63,492 nucleotides of DNA from Phycisphaerales bacterium (GCA_020850415.1 JADZER010000022.1:1-63492); one strand, 5' to 3'; shown: positions 19,019 to 28,640, numbered from the stretch's first letter. Notes: generated by a model from the sequence alone, not told the origin. Program-made: numbers and translations.

Positions 19019-20745
19019 CTCGAAGCCTCCTGCGGCCGCTGGGCCGCGCTGTCGTCTTGTGGGTTCTGGCTGGCGATCGCGTCGCGGAGCTGGTCGGTGG
19101 TGGGGTTGTACCTGGGGTGCTCGCGGGCGAAGAGTCTGGTGAAGCCGGTGGTGCCGGGGAGCGGGGTGTAGAGCGAGTGTCCGCCCTCGGTGATGTGGCC
19201 GCTGACCAGGCGTGTGTCGTCCATGGGGAACAGTCGGATGCCCTCGGCCCTGTAGAGTTCCCGCACCTCTCCGAGGGTGTCGCCGGTGAGTCCGAGCGAG
19301 AGGCCGGCGCGTTCGTAGTCGAGCGCGGTCTCGGGGGTGGGGTTGCGCAGGTCGTTGCCGCCCATGATCCAGGGGAGCGTGGGGGAGTCGAGCGGGCCGG
19401 TGGCGTCGTTGGCGTAGAGGATCGCCGGGGCGTCGGCCCATTCCACGGGGTCGAGGGGGAGGCGCACATAGCGCAGCAGGTGCTCGCTGGGCGCGCGGAG
19501 GGCGAGGCCGTGGAGGGTGATGGCGGCGCCGGGGTGGTTCTCGACGGCGACGCGGACGGGGCCGTCGTGGCCGCGGAGGGTGATCGGTGCGATGTAGACG
19601 CGCTGGGGGAGCAGCTCGTTGTGCCTGGTGTCGGCGCGGGCGTTGGACTGGGAGATCGCGCCGAGGGCGACGAGGCCGGCGCCGATGGCGAGGCGTGCGA
19701 TGTCGTCGTCGCCGCCCGTGCCGCCGGTGGTGGCGAGCACGGCGCCGCCGATCATCAGCCCCTCGCCGAGGCCCTGCTTGAACCGTCGGATGCTCTCGCG
19801 GCTCTGCCAGCGGGCATCGCGGGACATCTCGTTGACATCGCAGGCCTGGGGGACGGAGTAGGCGGCGTCGGCGAAGTGGACGGTGAGCGGGGCGTCGTCG
19901 GAGCGGGTGCGGGGGGCGTAGCGGACGCCCACGCCGCCGCTGCCGACGGCCTCGCGGCGCGGGCCGAGGCCGTAGTCGACGACGAGGATGGTGTCGTAGT
20001 CGCCGGCGAGGAGGGTGTCGCGCACGGGGGCGAGGTCGGGGCGTGAGGCGACGGCCTTGGCGAGGGATTCCTCGGCTTCCTCACGCCGGTGCATCTCGAG
20101 GGCGGCGATGGCGTGGAGGAGGTAGCCGAGGGCGAAGGAGGACTCGACTGACTGGTACTCGGGGTCGTCGGCGTCGGTGTCGGCGTACTCGCGCAGGTGG
20201 AACAGGGCGTTCTCGGCGGCGGCGCGGGTGTTGCCCCAGTCGGCGCGGCTGGCGTCGGCGAGGGCGATGGCGGTGTAGGCGAGGGCCTGCTCGAAGGGCT
20301 CGCCCTTCCAGATGCGCGTGCCCTCCTCGTTGACGAAGATCGACTCGGTGGTGCGGTCGTCGTTGAGGCCCTGGGTGCGGAGGGTCTCGAAGACGGCCTC
20401 GAAGTCGAGGTCGGCGGCGTCGGGGAGGCCGTCGGCGAGGGCCATCATGCCGCGCTTGGTGGCGTAGAGCAGGTCGGTGCGTTCGTCGCCCTGCTGGGAG
20501 TCCTGCGTGTGGAGCAGCTCGCGGGCCTGGCCGAACTCTGCGCGGGCGACCAGGCCGATCAGCCGGGCGTCGGCGATGTAGCCGGAGGAGCAGGCGGGGA
20601 GGAGGAGGAGTACACCGAGCACGCACACCAGACGGGCCGCGTGTGCCGCGGCTCTGAGAGCCGTGCCCCGCCTCTCGCCCGTCGCATGGTCCCGTGGGGT
20701 CCCGACAACCGCGGAGCCCCCGCACCGCCGGCACGGCGGTGGCAC
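19015..20745 (-). CDS. COG3014-like TPR lipoprotein
   Basis: About 576 residues. A hydrophobic lipoprotein signal ends LLLLPAC, followed by TPR-like helical repeats (FGQARELLHTQDS ... AAENALFHLREYAD ... AIAALEMHRREEAEESLAKAV) and a beta-rich C-terminal half with a glycine-rich hydrophobic stretch (GLGEGLMIGGAVLATTGG). This resembles the uncharacterised COG3014 family, which accompanies LpoB and YcfL genes. No ATG starts the frame. A GTG at 20745 is used here; a TTG at 20781 with GGAGGG 8 nt upstream is an alternative that overlaps the preceding stop. The 3' end is coupled to ycfL. Confidence 0.72.
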   Translation of the reverse strand: MPPPCRRCGGSAVVGTPRDHATGERRGTALRAAAHAARLVCVLGVLLLLPACSSGYIADARLIGLVARAEFGQARELLHTQDSQQGDERTDLLYATKRGMMALADGLPDAADLDFEAVFETLRTQGLNDDRTTESIFVNEEGTRIWKGEPFEQALAYTAIALADASRADWGNTRAAAENALFHLREYADTDADDPEYQSVESSFALGYLLHAIAALEMHRREEAEESLAKAVASRPDLAPVRDTLLAGDYDTILVVDYGLGPRREAVGSGGVGVRYAPRTRSDDAPLTVHFADAAYSVPQACDVNEMSRDARWQSRESIRRFKQGLGEGLMIGGAVLATTGGTGGDDDIARLAIGAGLVALGAISQSNARADTRHNELLPQRVYIAPITLRGHDGPVRVAVENHPGAAITLHGLALRAPSEHLLRYVRLPLDPVEWADAPAILYANDATGPLDSPTLPWIMGGNDLRNPTPETALDYERAGLSLGLTGDTLGEVRELYRAEGIRLFPMDDTRLVSGHITEGGHSLYTPLPGTTGFTRLFAREHPRYNPTTDQLRDAIASQNPQDDSAAQRPQEASR

Positions 20746-20773
20746 ACCGGGCGAGACCTCGCTGGATCGGTCC

Positions 20774-21427
20774 CTAGTCAACGACGGTGCCCTCCGCCTC
20801 CCGGGCGAGTTCGGCGGAGCCCTGCCAGAGCAGCTCTCGCTGCTGGAGGTCCTCGATATCGAACGAGATGAGGTAGTACTCCTTGCGGATGTCCGCGTCG
20901 CGCCCGCCGGTGAGCGAGCCGGCGCGGGTGCCGGAGGCGATCTGCGAGGTGAGCAGGTGGGTCGGCCAGCTCTCGGGCTCGAGGTCGGGGAAGTCCAGGC
21001 CGCCCCGTTCGAGCAGGGCGATCTTCTCGGGCGGGAGCTGCAGGGTGATGTGCTTGCTGCTGAGCAGCTCCTGCATTCCGGGGTCGCCGATGGCGCGGGC
21101 GGCGAGGGACCACTGCTCGGCGACGGGGATGCGGTCGGTGGAGAGGTTCTCAACGCGCCGGAGCACCAGCCGGGCCTCCGGCGAGTCGGGGGAGCGCTCG
21201 GCGAGGAACCGGCTGTCGGCGAGCTGCTGGCGGAGGTCGAGCACCGCCTGGGTCAGGTCGGCGTCGGCGAGGCGGGTCGAGCGGGCGACGCGGGCGCCGG
21301 AGCACCCGAGCAGCACGGCCGACACGGCCGCGACGCACGCGATCGTGCGTGCCCGCTGCCGCCGCCGCGCGGCGGCTCCGCCCGCGTGCGCAGGGCCGCG
21401 GCTCAGTTGGTCCGGTCGCGAGGGCAT
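20774..21427 (-). CDS. second LpoB-like lipoprotein
   Basis: A 217-residue lipoprotein with a basic N terminus and lipobox SAVLLGC. It has a VLRRVENLSTDR strand like the first strand of LpoB and ends in an LISFDIEDLQQRELLWQG strand resembling the last LpoB strand. It looks like a diverged paralogue of the gene just upstream, with longer helical inserts. The frame opens at a GTG (21448) overlapping the upstream stop, but GGAGGG lies 8-9 nt before the ATG at 21427, so I choose that. Confidence 0.66.
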   Translation of the reverse strand: MPSRPDQLSRGPAHAGGAAARRRQRARTIACVAAVSAVLLGCSGARVARSTRLADADLTQAVLDLRQQLADSRFLAERSPDSPEARLVLRRVENLSTDRIPVAEQWSLAARAIGDPGMQELLSSKHITLQLPPEKIALLERGGLDFPDLEPESWPTHLLTSQIASGTRAGSLTGGRDADIRKEYYLISFDIEDLQQRELLWQGSAELAREAEGTVVD

Positions 21428-21444
21428 ATGGCGTGTCCCTCCGG

Positions 21445-22077
21445 TCACTGGCGCTGCTGGGCCAGGTCGAACGGCTCGTTGAAGACGATGGAGCGGTCCT
21501 GCAGGTTGACGAGGTTGAACTCGAAGTAGTAGCGTCGCGTGTCGCCGCGGTCGGACTCGAAGAACGAGCCGCGGAGGACATAGGTCATGCGGGGATCGTA
21601 CCGGTCGGTCTCTCCGGAGCCGTAGTCCCGCTGGAGGGGGTCGGTCTCACCGCCTCGGACGCGCCGGGCCTCGGCGTCCATGGCCTGAACGCTCTCGACG
21701 AACTTGACATTGGCGTTGACGATGTCGCTGGAGAGCAGGCGTCCCCGGAGTCGTCGCTGGATGAGCTCGAAGTCGCTCCGGGGGGTGTTGGTCTGGTTCT
21801 CGATCGCGCCGAGCTCGACGATGACGCGGGTGGGGCTGCCGGCGATCTCGGGGATGCCGCCGATCCGGCGTGAGAGTGCCTCGGCGACCTGGTCGGAGTA
21901 CTCCCAGAGTGCCGGCATGCTGGCGCTGGTGGAGGCCTCGTCGGCCGGTGTGCTGGCGTAGGGGTTTATCCGCCCGCCGGAGGAGCCGACATTCTGGTTG
22001 TGGGTGCAGCCCCCCGCGAGGGCCATGCCGCCGACCGCCGCCAGGAAGACCATCGAACCGCGCTTGCTGGTGCCCAT
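21445..22077 (-). CDS. lpoB: penicillin-binding protein activator LpoB
   Basis: A 210-residue lipoprotein (lipobox ALAGGC). It has the LpoB core: TRVIVELGAIENQTN, FELIQRRLRGRLLSSDIVNANVKFVES, and the final RYYFEFNLVNLQDRSIVFN strand. In E. coli LpoB reaches across peptidoglycan to activate PBP1b. Whether it has a bifunctional PBP partner here is unknown. The ATG at 22077 has AGGAG 8 nt upstream. It is first in the five-gene leftward envelope operon. Confidence 0.8.
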   Translation of the reverse strand: MGTSKRGSMVFLAAVGGMALAGGCTHNQNVGSSGGRINPYASTPADEASTSASMPALWEYSDQVAEALSRRIGGIPEIAGSPTRVIVELGAIENQTNTPRSDFELIQRRLRGRLLSSDIVNANVKFVESVQAMDAEARRVRGGETDPLQRDYGSGETDRYDPRMTYVLRGSFFESDRGDTRRYYFEFNLVNLQDRSIVFNEPFDLAQQRQ

Positions 22078-22263
22078 CGCACTATCTCCTTCCGGGGGCT
22101 CGGGGCCCCTCGTCCACCCTGTTGAACGCCGTCGGGTGGGCTGAAGTTCCATGACCACTAACATTGGAGTCTACCACGCCCGGGTTTCACGGGCCATGGG
22201 TTCCCTGCATCAAGAGTCCGAGAAGTCGCCGAACATGGCGGCTTGGTGGGATGGAAAAACGAG

Positions 22264-22293
22264 AAACGCCCCGGGGAGAGCCCCGGGGCGTTT
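22264..22293 (-). terminator. strong intrinsic terminator of the dockerin gene
   Basis: A perfect 13-bp stem (AAACGCCCCGGGG and its complement) with a 4-nt loop lies 25 nt past the stop of the leftward dockerin gene. It is followed on the minus strand by a T-rich tail (TTTCTCGTTTTT). It separates that gene from the lpoB operon. Confidence 0.85.
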
Positions 22294-22317
22294 GAAGAGA
22301 TCGTTGGAGTCACGGGC

Positions 22318-23880
22318 TCAGCAGCCGGCGGCCCAGCGGTTCAGGAAGCAGAGGACATCCTGGGTGTTGATGGTGCCGTCACCGTTGCAGTCGGCGGCGA
22401 AGGCGCCGGCGGCCCAGTCATTGAGGAAACGGAGCACATCGATGGTGTTCACGGTGCCGTTGTTGTCGTAGTCGCCGAGGCAGGGGCGCGCGCCGTTGAT
22501 GCAGAAGGCCTGATCGACGGTGTGGCAGACCTCGCGGGCGAAGGTGGTGGTGTTGAAGGACCAGGAGGGCAGGCCGTACTGGGCGTCGGTGCTGGCCCAG
22601 GTGAACAGCTCGGTGCTGTTCGGGTCGGCGGGGATGCCGTAGACGCCGAGGGCGTAGTTCGTGCCGGCGGTGAGCGGGAACTGTCCGGCGGGGATGTCGA
22701 CGGTGAACTGGTAGTTGGTGATGCCGATCTGATCGACGCAGTGGAACCTCGGGCGGGCGTTGGCCATGGAGACCTGGTAGGAGCCGAGGAAGCTGGGGAG
22801 GTAGCTGCCGCAGGTCGAGCCGCCGTCGGCCTGGATGGTGTAGAGCTCGATGTAGAAGCCGGCGGTGTTGCCGAGGTTGGTGGGGCTGAAGCTCCCAGAG
22901 TCGAAAGCGCCGCCGTTGAACTGGAGCCGGCGGAGGTCGCCGGTGGCGCCGGCGGTGAAGTCATCGGCGACGATGTAGGGGTTGGTATTGTTCACATAGT
23001 TGCTGTAGTAGCCGACATTGGTGTTACAGGCCTGATCGAAGCAGGAGCCGTTGACATTGGTGGAGAAGGCGACATCGGGGCCGCAGCGGGCGTACGAGCC
23101 GGTGGTGCGGTCCCACGAGGACGAGGGGTTGTAGTTATTGACGGTGCTCTGGTTCCAGAAGTAGAGGCTTCCATCGGGGTTGTTGAGGCCGGCGTAGATG
23201 GTGATCATGTAGTTCTGGCCCGCGTTGAGGGCGATGGGGCTCGAGAAGGTGGCGAGCATCTCGTAGGAGGGGTAGGCGCCCACGACATCGCAGACATACG
23301 AGGGGTTGAGCTCGGCGAGGTTGAAGATCTGCAGGCCCTGAAGGCTGGCGTAGGTCCAGCCGCACTCGCCGCCGCCCTGGATGGACCAGATCTCGATGCC
23401 GATGTAGTTGACATCGGCGAACATGTCTCCGGTGGTTCCGCCGTAGAACTTGACATTGCGGAGGGGCGAGCCGTCGGCGACGAAGTCCTCGAAGGTGAGG
23501 TAGAAGTTGGTGTTGTGGTTGTTGTTGCTGTAGAAGGCGTTGTCGCAGCTGTAGGGCTGGTCGATGTACTGGATGACGCCGCCGTCGCCGCCGCCGACGG
23601 GGACCAGGCTGGTGCGGGTGTCGACGACGCCGCCCTGGAGCTGGCGTCCGGGCTGCATGAGGGCGGACATGGTGATGTCGGTGGTGAGGCCTCCGGCGGA
23701 CTGGAGGTAGGGGGCGGGGACGACCTCCGGGCCGGCGCTGGTGGGGCCGGTGGGGACGCCCTGCTGGAGGAACACGCCGCGCGGCATGATCGGCTGGTCG
23801 GACGAGGCGACTTGCCCCGGCGCGACCGACGCGAGGATCGAGAGCGCGGAGACCGCGCCAACCAAAGCATGCTTCAGCAT
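22318..23880 (-). CDS. secreted protein with C-terminal GC-type dockerin
   Basis: A 520-residue exported protein with signal peptide MLKHALVGAVSALSILAS. Two similar aromatic- and Asn-rich beta domains of about 170-200 residues follow; each opens with a YSNN/YVNNTNPYIVADDF-type motif and contains GIEIWSIQ/YIELYTIQ strands, so they are internal duplicates. Two dockerin repeats (DYDNNGTVNTIDVLRFLN and DCNGDGTINTQDVLCFLN) end in WAAGC. Spaced Cys residues suggest disulfides and export. The ATG at 23880 has AGGAGAG upstream, and the gene ends at a strong terminator. Function is unknown beyond probable surface display. Confidence 0.84.
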   Translation of the reverse strand: MLKHALVGAVSALSILASVAPGQVASSDQPIMPRGVFLQQGVPTGPTSAGPEVVPAPYLQSAGGLTTDITMSALMQPGRQLQGGVVDTRTSLVPVGGGDGGVIQYIDQPYSCDNAFYSNNNHNTNFYLTFEDFVADGSPLRNVKFYGGTTGDMFADVNYIGIEIWSIQGGGECGWTYASLQGLQIFNLAELNPSYVCDVVGAYPSYEMLATFSSPIALNAGQNYMITIYAGLNNPDGSLYFWNQSTVNNYNPSSSWDRTTGSYARCGPDVAFSTNVNGSCFDQACNTNVGYYSNYVNNTNPYIVADDFTAGATGDLRRLQFNGGAFDSGSFSPTNLGNTAGFYIELYTIQADGGSTCGSYLPSFLGSYQVSMANARPRFHCVDQIGITNYQFTVDIPAGQFPLTAGTNYALGVYGIPADPNSTELFTWASTDAQYGLPSWSFNTTTFAREVCHTVDQAFCINGARPCLGDYDNNGTVNTIDVLRFLNDWAAGAFAADCNGDGTINTQDVLCFLNRWAAGC

Positions 23881-24130
23881 TCTGACTCTCCTGTGTTGAT
23901 GCGACTGGGTCGAGACTGTCGGCGGACACTCTCTCTGATCCCGACCACGAAGTAAGCCCGCCCACGCGGGCATCGACACTAGGGTAGTCCACTGGTGAGA
24001 ATTAGGGAGGAAAACCCCCCAACAAATCCGCGCAAGTGTGCGCAATTGCCAAGATGCTTGGGAGGGTCCCAAACGCATTTATATATCCGAAACACTTTCT
24101 TCGGTATGTGGGCGGGGGGCGCCGGCCGGC

Positions 24131-24349
24131 TTATCGGCCGAGGACCGAACCCTTCGGGTTCAGGTTCATCGACGCGGCGAGCTGCTCGGCATCGTCCCGG
24201 CAATCGCACCTGCGCATCGTGGCCCAGCCGTTGGTGCCGAGGCGGCGCCAGACATACCAGTCGCCGTTCTGATCGGTGTCGGCGCGAAATAGGAGCTTTG
24301 GCTCCGTTTGTGAGGCGGCCTTCTGCTGACCCTTCGACTGGTTCGCCAC
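24131..24349 (-). CDS. small hypothetical protein, possibly nucleic-acid associated
   Basis: A 72-residue protein, basic at the N terminus (NQSKGQQKAASQ), with a compact aromatic core (DWYVWRRLGTNGWATMRRCDC). I do not recognise a family. The GTG at 24349 is chosen because AAGGAGG lies 6 nt upstream; the frame opens 7 codons earlier. It is monocistronic. A strong ribosome site and coding-like composition support it. Confidence 0.55.
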   Translation of the reverse strand: MANQSKGQQKAASQTEPKLLFRADTDQNGDWYVWRRLGTNGWATMRRCDCRDDAEQLAASMNLNPKGSVLGR

Positions 24350-24609
24350 TGCGCACCTCCTTGCGGTCACCCGAACACACCCACCGGCCCGCTGCCTGGT
24401 ATCGGCTGGGGCCAGCGCCGGCCGCGATCATCGCCGCCGTGCACCTCCATTTGCCCGTCTCGGACCCCTGGTGTCAAGGGGGAATCGTACGGAAAGTCGT
24501 TGTTTGTTAGTGCAAGCCAACAAGGTGGGCCGGTCCCCTGCGCCCGATCGGCGTTGTCCCGGTATCGTGGGCCACCCTTGGGGGCCCGAGCCCAGGACCG
24601 GAGAATCGC

Positions 24610-26784
24610 ATGCAGCGAGGCGTATTGGCGGGTGTGGTGGTGTTGCTCGCCGGCTCGGCGGCGGGGCTTGGGGGACCCGGGGCGCGGATCGGTGGCCCCG
24701 GCGTTGAGGGCGCCGACGGGCCTGTCGAGACCTTCGAGATCGCCCGCTCGGGCCGGGGTCAATCGATCGGGATGTGGCGGGTCGGTTCGCCGGGGCCCGA
24801 TGCGCTCGGGCGGGGGCCCGATGAGCGCCCGGCGATCCTGATCGTGGCCGGGCTCGATGGGCGGCACGATTTCGGCACGCGCCTGGCGCTGTCGCTGGTT
24901 GACCGGCTCGTCACCGACCAGGCCCAGTGGCTCGACCGGTACACGATCTACATCGTGCCGGATCTCAACCCGGACAACGACGCGCTGTTCGATCGGGGCG
25001 ACATCCCGCGCGCCGATTTCGGGCGTGCCCCGCACTCGGCGGATGCCGACCACGACGGAAGGGTGGACGAGGACGGCGCGGAGGATCTGAATGGCGACGG
25101 CATGATCACGATGATGCGGGTCAAGAACCCGGCGCCGGGGACGGGGCTGCGTCCGGCGCTGGTGATGGACCCCGACGAGGCGCGGACGCTCAGGGCGCCG
25201 GACGCGGCGAAGGGCGAGATCGCCGAGTACGCGCTGCTGGTGGAGGGTGTCGACAACGACGGGGACGGGCGGTACAACGAGGACGGGTTCGCGGGGGCCG
25301 CGGGGGCAGGGGTGGACCTGGACAAGAACTTTCCGTCGCTCTGGCCGGAGTTCAAGGACGGGGCGGGGCGGTACGCACTCTCCGAGGCGGAGACGCGCGG
25401 GCTGGTGGAGTGGATGCTCGGGCGCGACAACATCGTGTGCGTGGTGTGCTACGGCACGGCGGACAACATCCTGAATGCGCCGGCGACGGGGCAGTACGCC
25501 CCGGACGAGCGCGAGCCCACCGGCATCGAGGAGGGCGACAAGGCGGTCTACGACAAGGTGCGCGAGGCGTTCAAGGAGGTTACCAAGCAAAACGAGGCGC
25601 CCAAGGGCGAGTGGGCGGGGTCGTTCACGCAGTTCGCCTACGCCCAGTTCGGTGTGTGGAGCTTCGCCACGCCCGCGTGGGTGCGCCCGGACCAGATCAA
25701 ACCCGACGACGCGCCCGCCGCTGACGACGGCGGCGGCGGGCCTGGTGCGGGGGAGCGGGGGGATCGGGCCGGCGGCGGCGGGCGTCCCGACCCGCAGGCC
25801 GAGCGCCGGGCGCTCCAGGAGCGGGGGGTGCCGGGCTTCGTCATCGACTTCATTCTCGCGACACCCGAGGAGCGGGCGGCGACGATGGAGGAGTTCAATA
25901 CGCTCGAGCCGGGAGAGCAGGCCGCCCGGATGCAGGCGGTCGCGGCCCTGCCGGAGGACATCCAGCTCCGCATGCGGGCGCTGATCTCGGGTCAGCCGGA
26001 CCCCGGGGCGGGCGGGGGGGGTGGAGCGGGCGCGGCGGGTGGAGCGGGGGATGGGAACGGCGAGGGCCAGCCGGAGCGGCCCGGGGGCGGGGCGCCGGTT
26101 GGCGGCGGTCCCGGTGGTGGTCCCGGCGGCGGCCCCCCGGCGGGCGCTCGCGGTGGGAGGTTCGGCGGGCGGGGCGCGCGGGGTGGGCCGGGCGGGCCGA
26201 CGGGCGGCGGGGGTGGTCAGGCCTCCGCGGCGCCGGCGGGCGACGAGGCCAAGTGGATCAAGTACAGCGACGAGCACCTGGACGGGAAGGGGTTCGTCGC
26301 GTGGACGAGCGTGCCGCACCCGCAGCTCGGGGAGGTCGAGGTGGGCGGGCTGGTCCCGGGTATCCGCCACGAGCCGCCGGAGAGCGAGTGGACCCGCGTC
26401 GTCGACGAGCAGGCGGCGTTCCTGGGCAAGCTGCTGGGCATGATGCCGGACCTCACGGTGGAGGTGCGTGGCGTGGAGCGCGTCGCGCCGGGCGTGTGGC
26501 GGGTGCGGGTCCGGGGCACGAACCCGGGCGGGCTGCCCACGCGTGCGGCGATCGGGGCCAAGGCCCGGCGGCTGGCGCCGATCGTGGTGAGCCTCGGCGT
26601 GGGGGTGGACGAGATCCTGGTCGGTCGGCGGAACGAGAGCTGGGATGTGCTCGGTGGACAGGGCGCCTACGAGGAGGTCGAGTGGCTGGTGCGGGCGCCC
26701 GACGGCTCGGCCATCCCCGTCGAGGTTCGTTCGACCGTGTTCGGCAACCGCACGCTCACCATCGAGCTCAAGGAGGGCGAGTGA
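24610..26784 (+). CDS. M14-like carboxypeptidase paralogue lacking zinc ligands
   Basis: A 724-residue exported protein related to zinc carboxypeptidases (M14), judged by order and by similarity to the next gene. The expected HxxE zinc motif reads H86-D-F-G89, so the Glu is missing. The third-ligand His region reads CYGTAD instead of YHN. The substrate-binding NR motif is DKNFPSLW. Asp-rich calcium-like loops (DADHDGRVDEDG, DNDGDGRYNEDG) are kept. A very long Gly/Pro/Arg low-complexity insert occupies about residues 375-540. It is probably catalytically dead. The ATG has GGAG 6 nt upstream, and the stop overlaps the next start (TGATG). Confidence 0.75.
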   Translation: MQRGVLAGVVVLLAGSAAGLGGPGARIGGPGVEGADGPVETFEIARSGRGQSIGMWRVGSPGPDALGRGPDERPAILIVAGLDGRHDFGTRLALSLVDRLVTDQAQWLDRYTIYIVPDLNPDNDALFDRGDIPRADFGRAPHSADADHDGRVDEDGAEDLNGDGMITMMRVKNPAPGTGLRPALVMDPDEARTLRAPDAAKGEIAEYALLVEGVDNDGDGRYNEDGFAGAAGAGVDLDKNFPSLWPEFKDGAGRYALSEAETRGLVEWMLGRDNIVCVVCYGTADNILNAPATGQYAPDEREPTGIEEGDKAVYDKVREAFKEVTKQNEAPKGEWAGSFTQFAYAQFGVWSFATPAWVRPDQIKPDDAPAADDGGGGPGAGERGDRAGGGGRPDPQAERRALQERGVPGFVIDFILATPEERAATMEEFNTLEPGEQAARMQAVAALPEDIQLRMRALISGQPDPGAGGGGGAGAAGGAGDGNGEGQPERPGGGAPVGGGPGGGPGGGPPAGARGGRFGGRGARGGPGGPTGGGGGQASAAPAGDEAKWIKYSDEHLDGKGFVAWTSVPHPQLGEVEVGGLVPGIRHEPPESEWTRVVDEQAAFLGKLLGMMPDLTVEVRGVERVAPGVWRVRVRGTNPGGLPTRAAIGAKARRLAPIVVSLGVGVDEILVGRRNESWDVLGGQGAYEEVEWLVRAPDGSAIPVEVRSTVFGNRTLTIELKEGE

Positions 26785-28550
26785 TGCGCAAGCCCCTGAT
26801 CTGTCTGACGCTCGCGACGGGCGCGGCGGCGTTCGTGGCCCCCTCGCTCGCGCAGGAGCACATTCCCGGGCTGGTCGAGATCGCGTTCAACCGGTATTAC
26901 ACCTATGAGGAGCTCGGCGCGCACCTGCAGGCGATCGCCCGCGCGTACCCGGAGATCGTGACGCTGGAGCAGATCGGCTACTCCGGCCTGGGCAAGCCGC
27001 TGTATGTCGCGACCGTCAACAACCCCAAGACGGGGCCCGACACCTCCAAGCCCGGGATGTGGATCGACGGGAATGTGCACGGCAACGAGGTGCAGGCCGC
27101 GGAGGCGGTGCTCTACTCGCTGTGGTATCTCACCAAGGCGTACGGCCGGAACGAGGACCTGACGGAGCTGGTGGACAACTCGGCGTTCTACTTCGTGGTG
27201 AGCCAGAACCCCGACGGTCGGGACTTCTGGTTCGAGGAGGCGAACGACTCGAGCTCGTCGCGGTCGAACCAGCGGCCGGTCGACAGCGATCGCGACGGGC
27301 TCGTGGATGAGGACCCGGACGACGACCTGGACGGCGACGGGTCGATCACGATGATGTGGATCGAGGATCCCGACGGGCGTTGGGAGCGCGACGAGACGGA
27401 CCCTCGGGTGTTCAGGCGCGTGGGCGAGGAGGAGACCGGCGGCTGGACGCTGCTCGGGCAGGAGGGGCTGGACAACGACGGCGACGGGCGCACCAACGAG
27501 GACGGCCCGGGCGGCGACGACATGAACCGCAACTGGCCCACCGACTGGAAGCCCGACTATGTCCAGGGCGGGGCGGGCGAGTTCCCGCTGTCCAACCCCG
27601 AGACCAGGGCGATCGCCGAGTACATCCTGACCAAGCCCAACATCATGGCGGGGCAGAGCTACCACAACACCGGCGGCATGATCCTGCGGGGTCCGGGGGC
27701 GAGCTACCTCGAGAGCGTGTACCCGCGAGAGGACCTGGCGGTGTACGACGAGATCGGCAGGACGGGCGAGGACATCCTGCCGTACTACACCTACATGATC
27801 ATCTACCAGGACCTGTACACCGTGCACGGCGGATTCATCAACTGGCTGGCGGAGGGGCTCGGGGCGTTCTCGTTCACCAACGAGATGTGGAGCGCGGGCA
27901 AGTACTTCCAGCGGGATATCGAGAGCCCCGAGGACGAGCGGATGTGGCTGTTCCGCGACCGCCTCCAGTTCGGCCAGGTGTTCAAGGAGTACGAGTGGTT
28001 CGATCACCCCGAGCACGGGCGGGTGCTGATCGGCGGGCTGAACAAGTGGTCCAGCCGCGTGACGCCGACCTTCATGCTCGAGGAGGAGTGCCACCGCAAC
28101 TTCGCGTTCACGATGTACCACGCCGACCAGATGGCGCGTCTGGAGTGGGGGCCGATCGAGATCGAGCGCGTGGGGGAGGCGGACCTCTGGCAGGTGACCG
28201 TCGAGGTGAAGAACACGCGGCTCATGCCGTCGCGGTCGGGCATCCAGGCCCGGAGCGGCATCGGGCGGGACGACCTGCTGGTGTGCGAGCCCGCGGCGGG
28301 GCGGGTGGCCATGTCCGGCTCGGTCCGCCAGCGCCGGGACAAGAGCTTCAGCGAGGTCCGCTTCGAGCCCGGGCGAGTGCGCTTGGCGCGGGGGGTGCCG
28401 GGGAAGGGGAGCTACCTGCACCGGTTCTTCATCGAGGGGGCGCAGGGCACGGGCGTGCGGCTGGGGTACTTTGCGGAGCGGGCGAAGGACATCGAGACGG
28501 AGTTTGTGCTGGAGGCGCGGGGGAGGGAGGAGGCGGGGGGCGCGGAGTAG
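26784..28550 (+). CDS. M14 family zinc carboxypeptidase
   Basis: A 588-residue exported metallopeptidase (signal peptide ending SLAQ). Zinc ligands H99-G-N-E102 and H294 (SYHNTGG), the NRNW substrate site, and a downstream TNEMW with E367 as the likely catalytic Glu all appear in the M14 order. Between the zinc motif and the NR motif are Asp-rich loops (DSDRDGLVDEDPDDDLDGDG, DNDGDGRTNEDG) that look like calcium sites. The ATG overlaps the stop of the degenerate paralogue by 1 nt, so the two are made together and may form a heterodimer (inference). Confidence 0.87.
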   Translation: MRKPLICLTLATGAAAFVAPSLAQEHIPGLVEIAFNRYYTYEELGAHLQAIARAYPEIVTLEQIGYSGLGKPLYVATVNNPKTGPDTSKPGMWIDGNVHGNEVQAAEAVLYSLWYLTKAYGRNEDLTELVDNSAFYFVVSQNPDGRDFWFEEANDSSSSRSNQRPVDSDRDGLVDEDPDDDLDGDGSITMMWIEDPDGRWERDETDPRVFRRVGEEETGGWTLLGQEGLDNDGDGRTNEDGPGGDDMNRNWPTDWKPDYVQGGAGEFPLSNPETRAIAEYILTKPNIMAGQSYHNTGGMILRGPGASYLESVYPREDLAVYDEIGRTGEDILPYYTYMIIYQDLYTVHGGFINWLAEGLGAFSFTNEMWSAGKYFQRDIESPEDERMWLFRDRLQFGQVFKEYEWFDHPEHGRVLIGGLNKWSSRVTPTFMLEEECHRNFAFTMYHADQMARLEWGPIEIERVGEADLWQVTVEVKNTRLMPSRSGIQARSGIGRDDLLVCEPAAGRVAMSGSVRQRRDKSFSEVRFEPGRVRLARGVPGKGSYLHRFFIEGAQGTGVRLGYFAERAKDIETEFVLEARGREEAGGAE

Positions 28551-28552
28551 AC

Positions 28553-28640
28553 GCGGGGCCTTCGTTCCGCTCAGACCCAGGCACCCCCCCGCGGGGCCTT
28601 CACTCCACTTCGTTCCGTTCAGACCCCGGCACCCGCCGGG
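28553..28640. repeat. imperfect intergenic tandem duplication
   Basis: The phrase GCGGGGCCTTC ... TTCCGCTCAGACCC.GGCACCC occurs twice (about 28553-28591 and 28596-28640), the second copy with an extra ACTCCACTTCG. It lies between the M14 gene and the acyltransferase gene. Confidence 0.55.
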
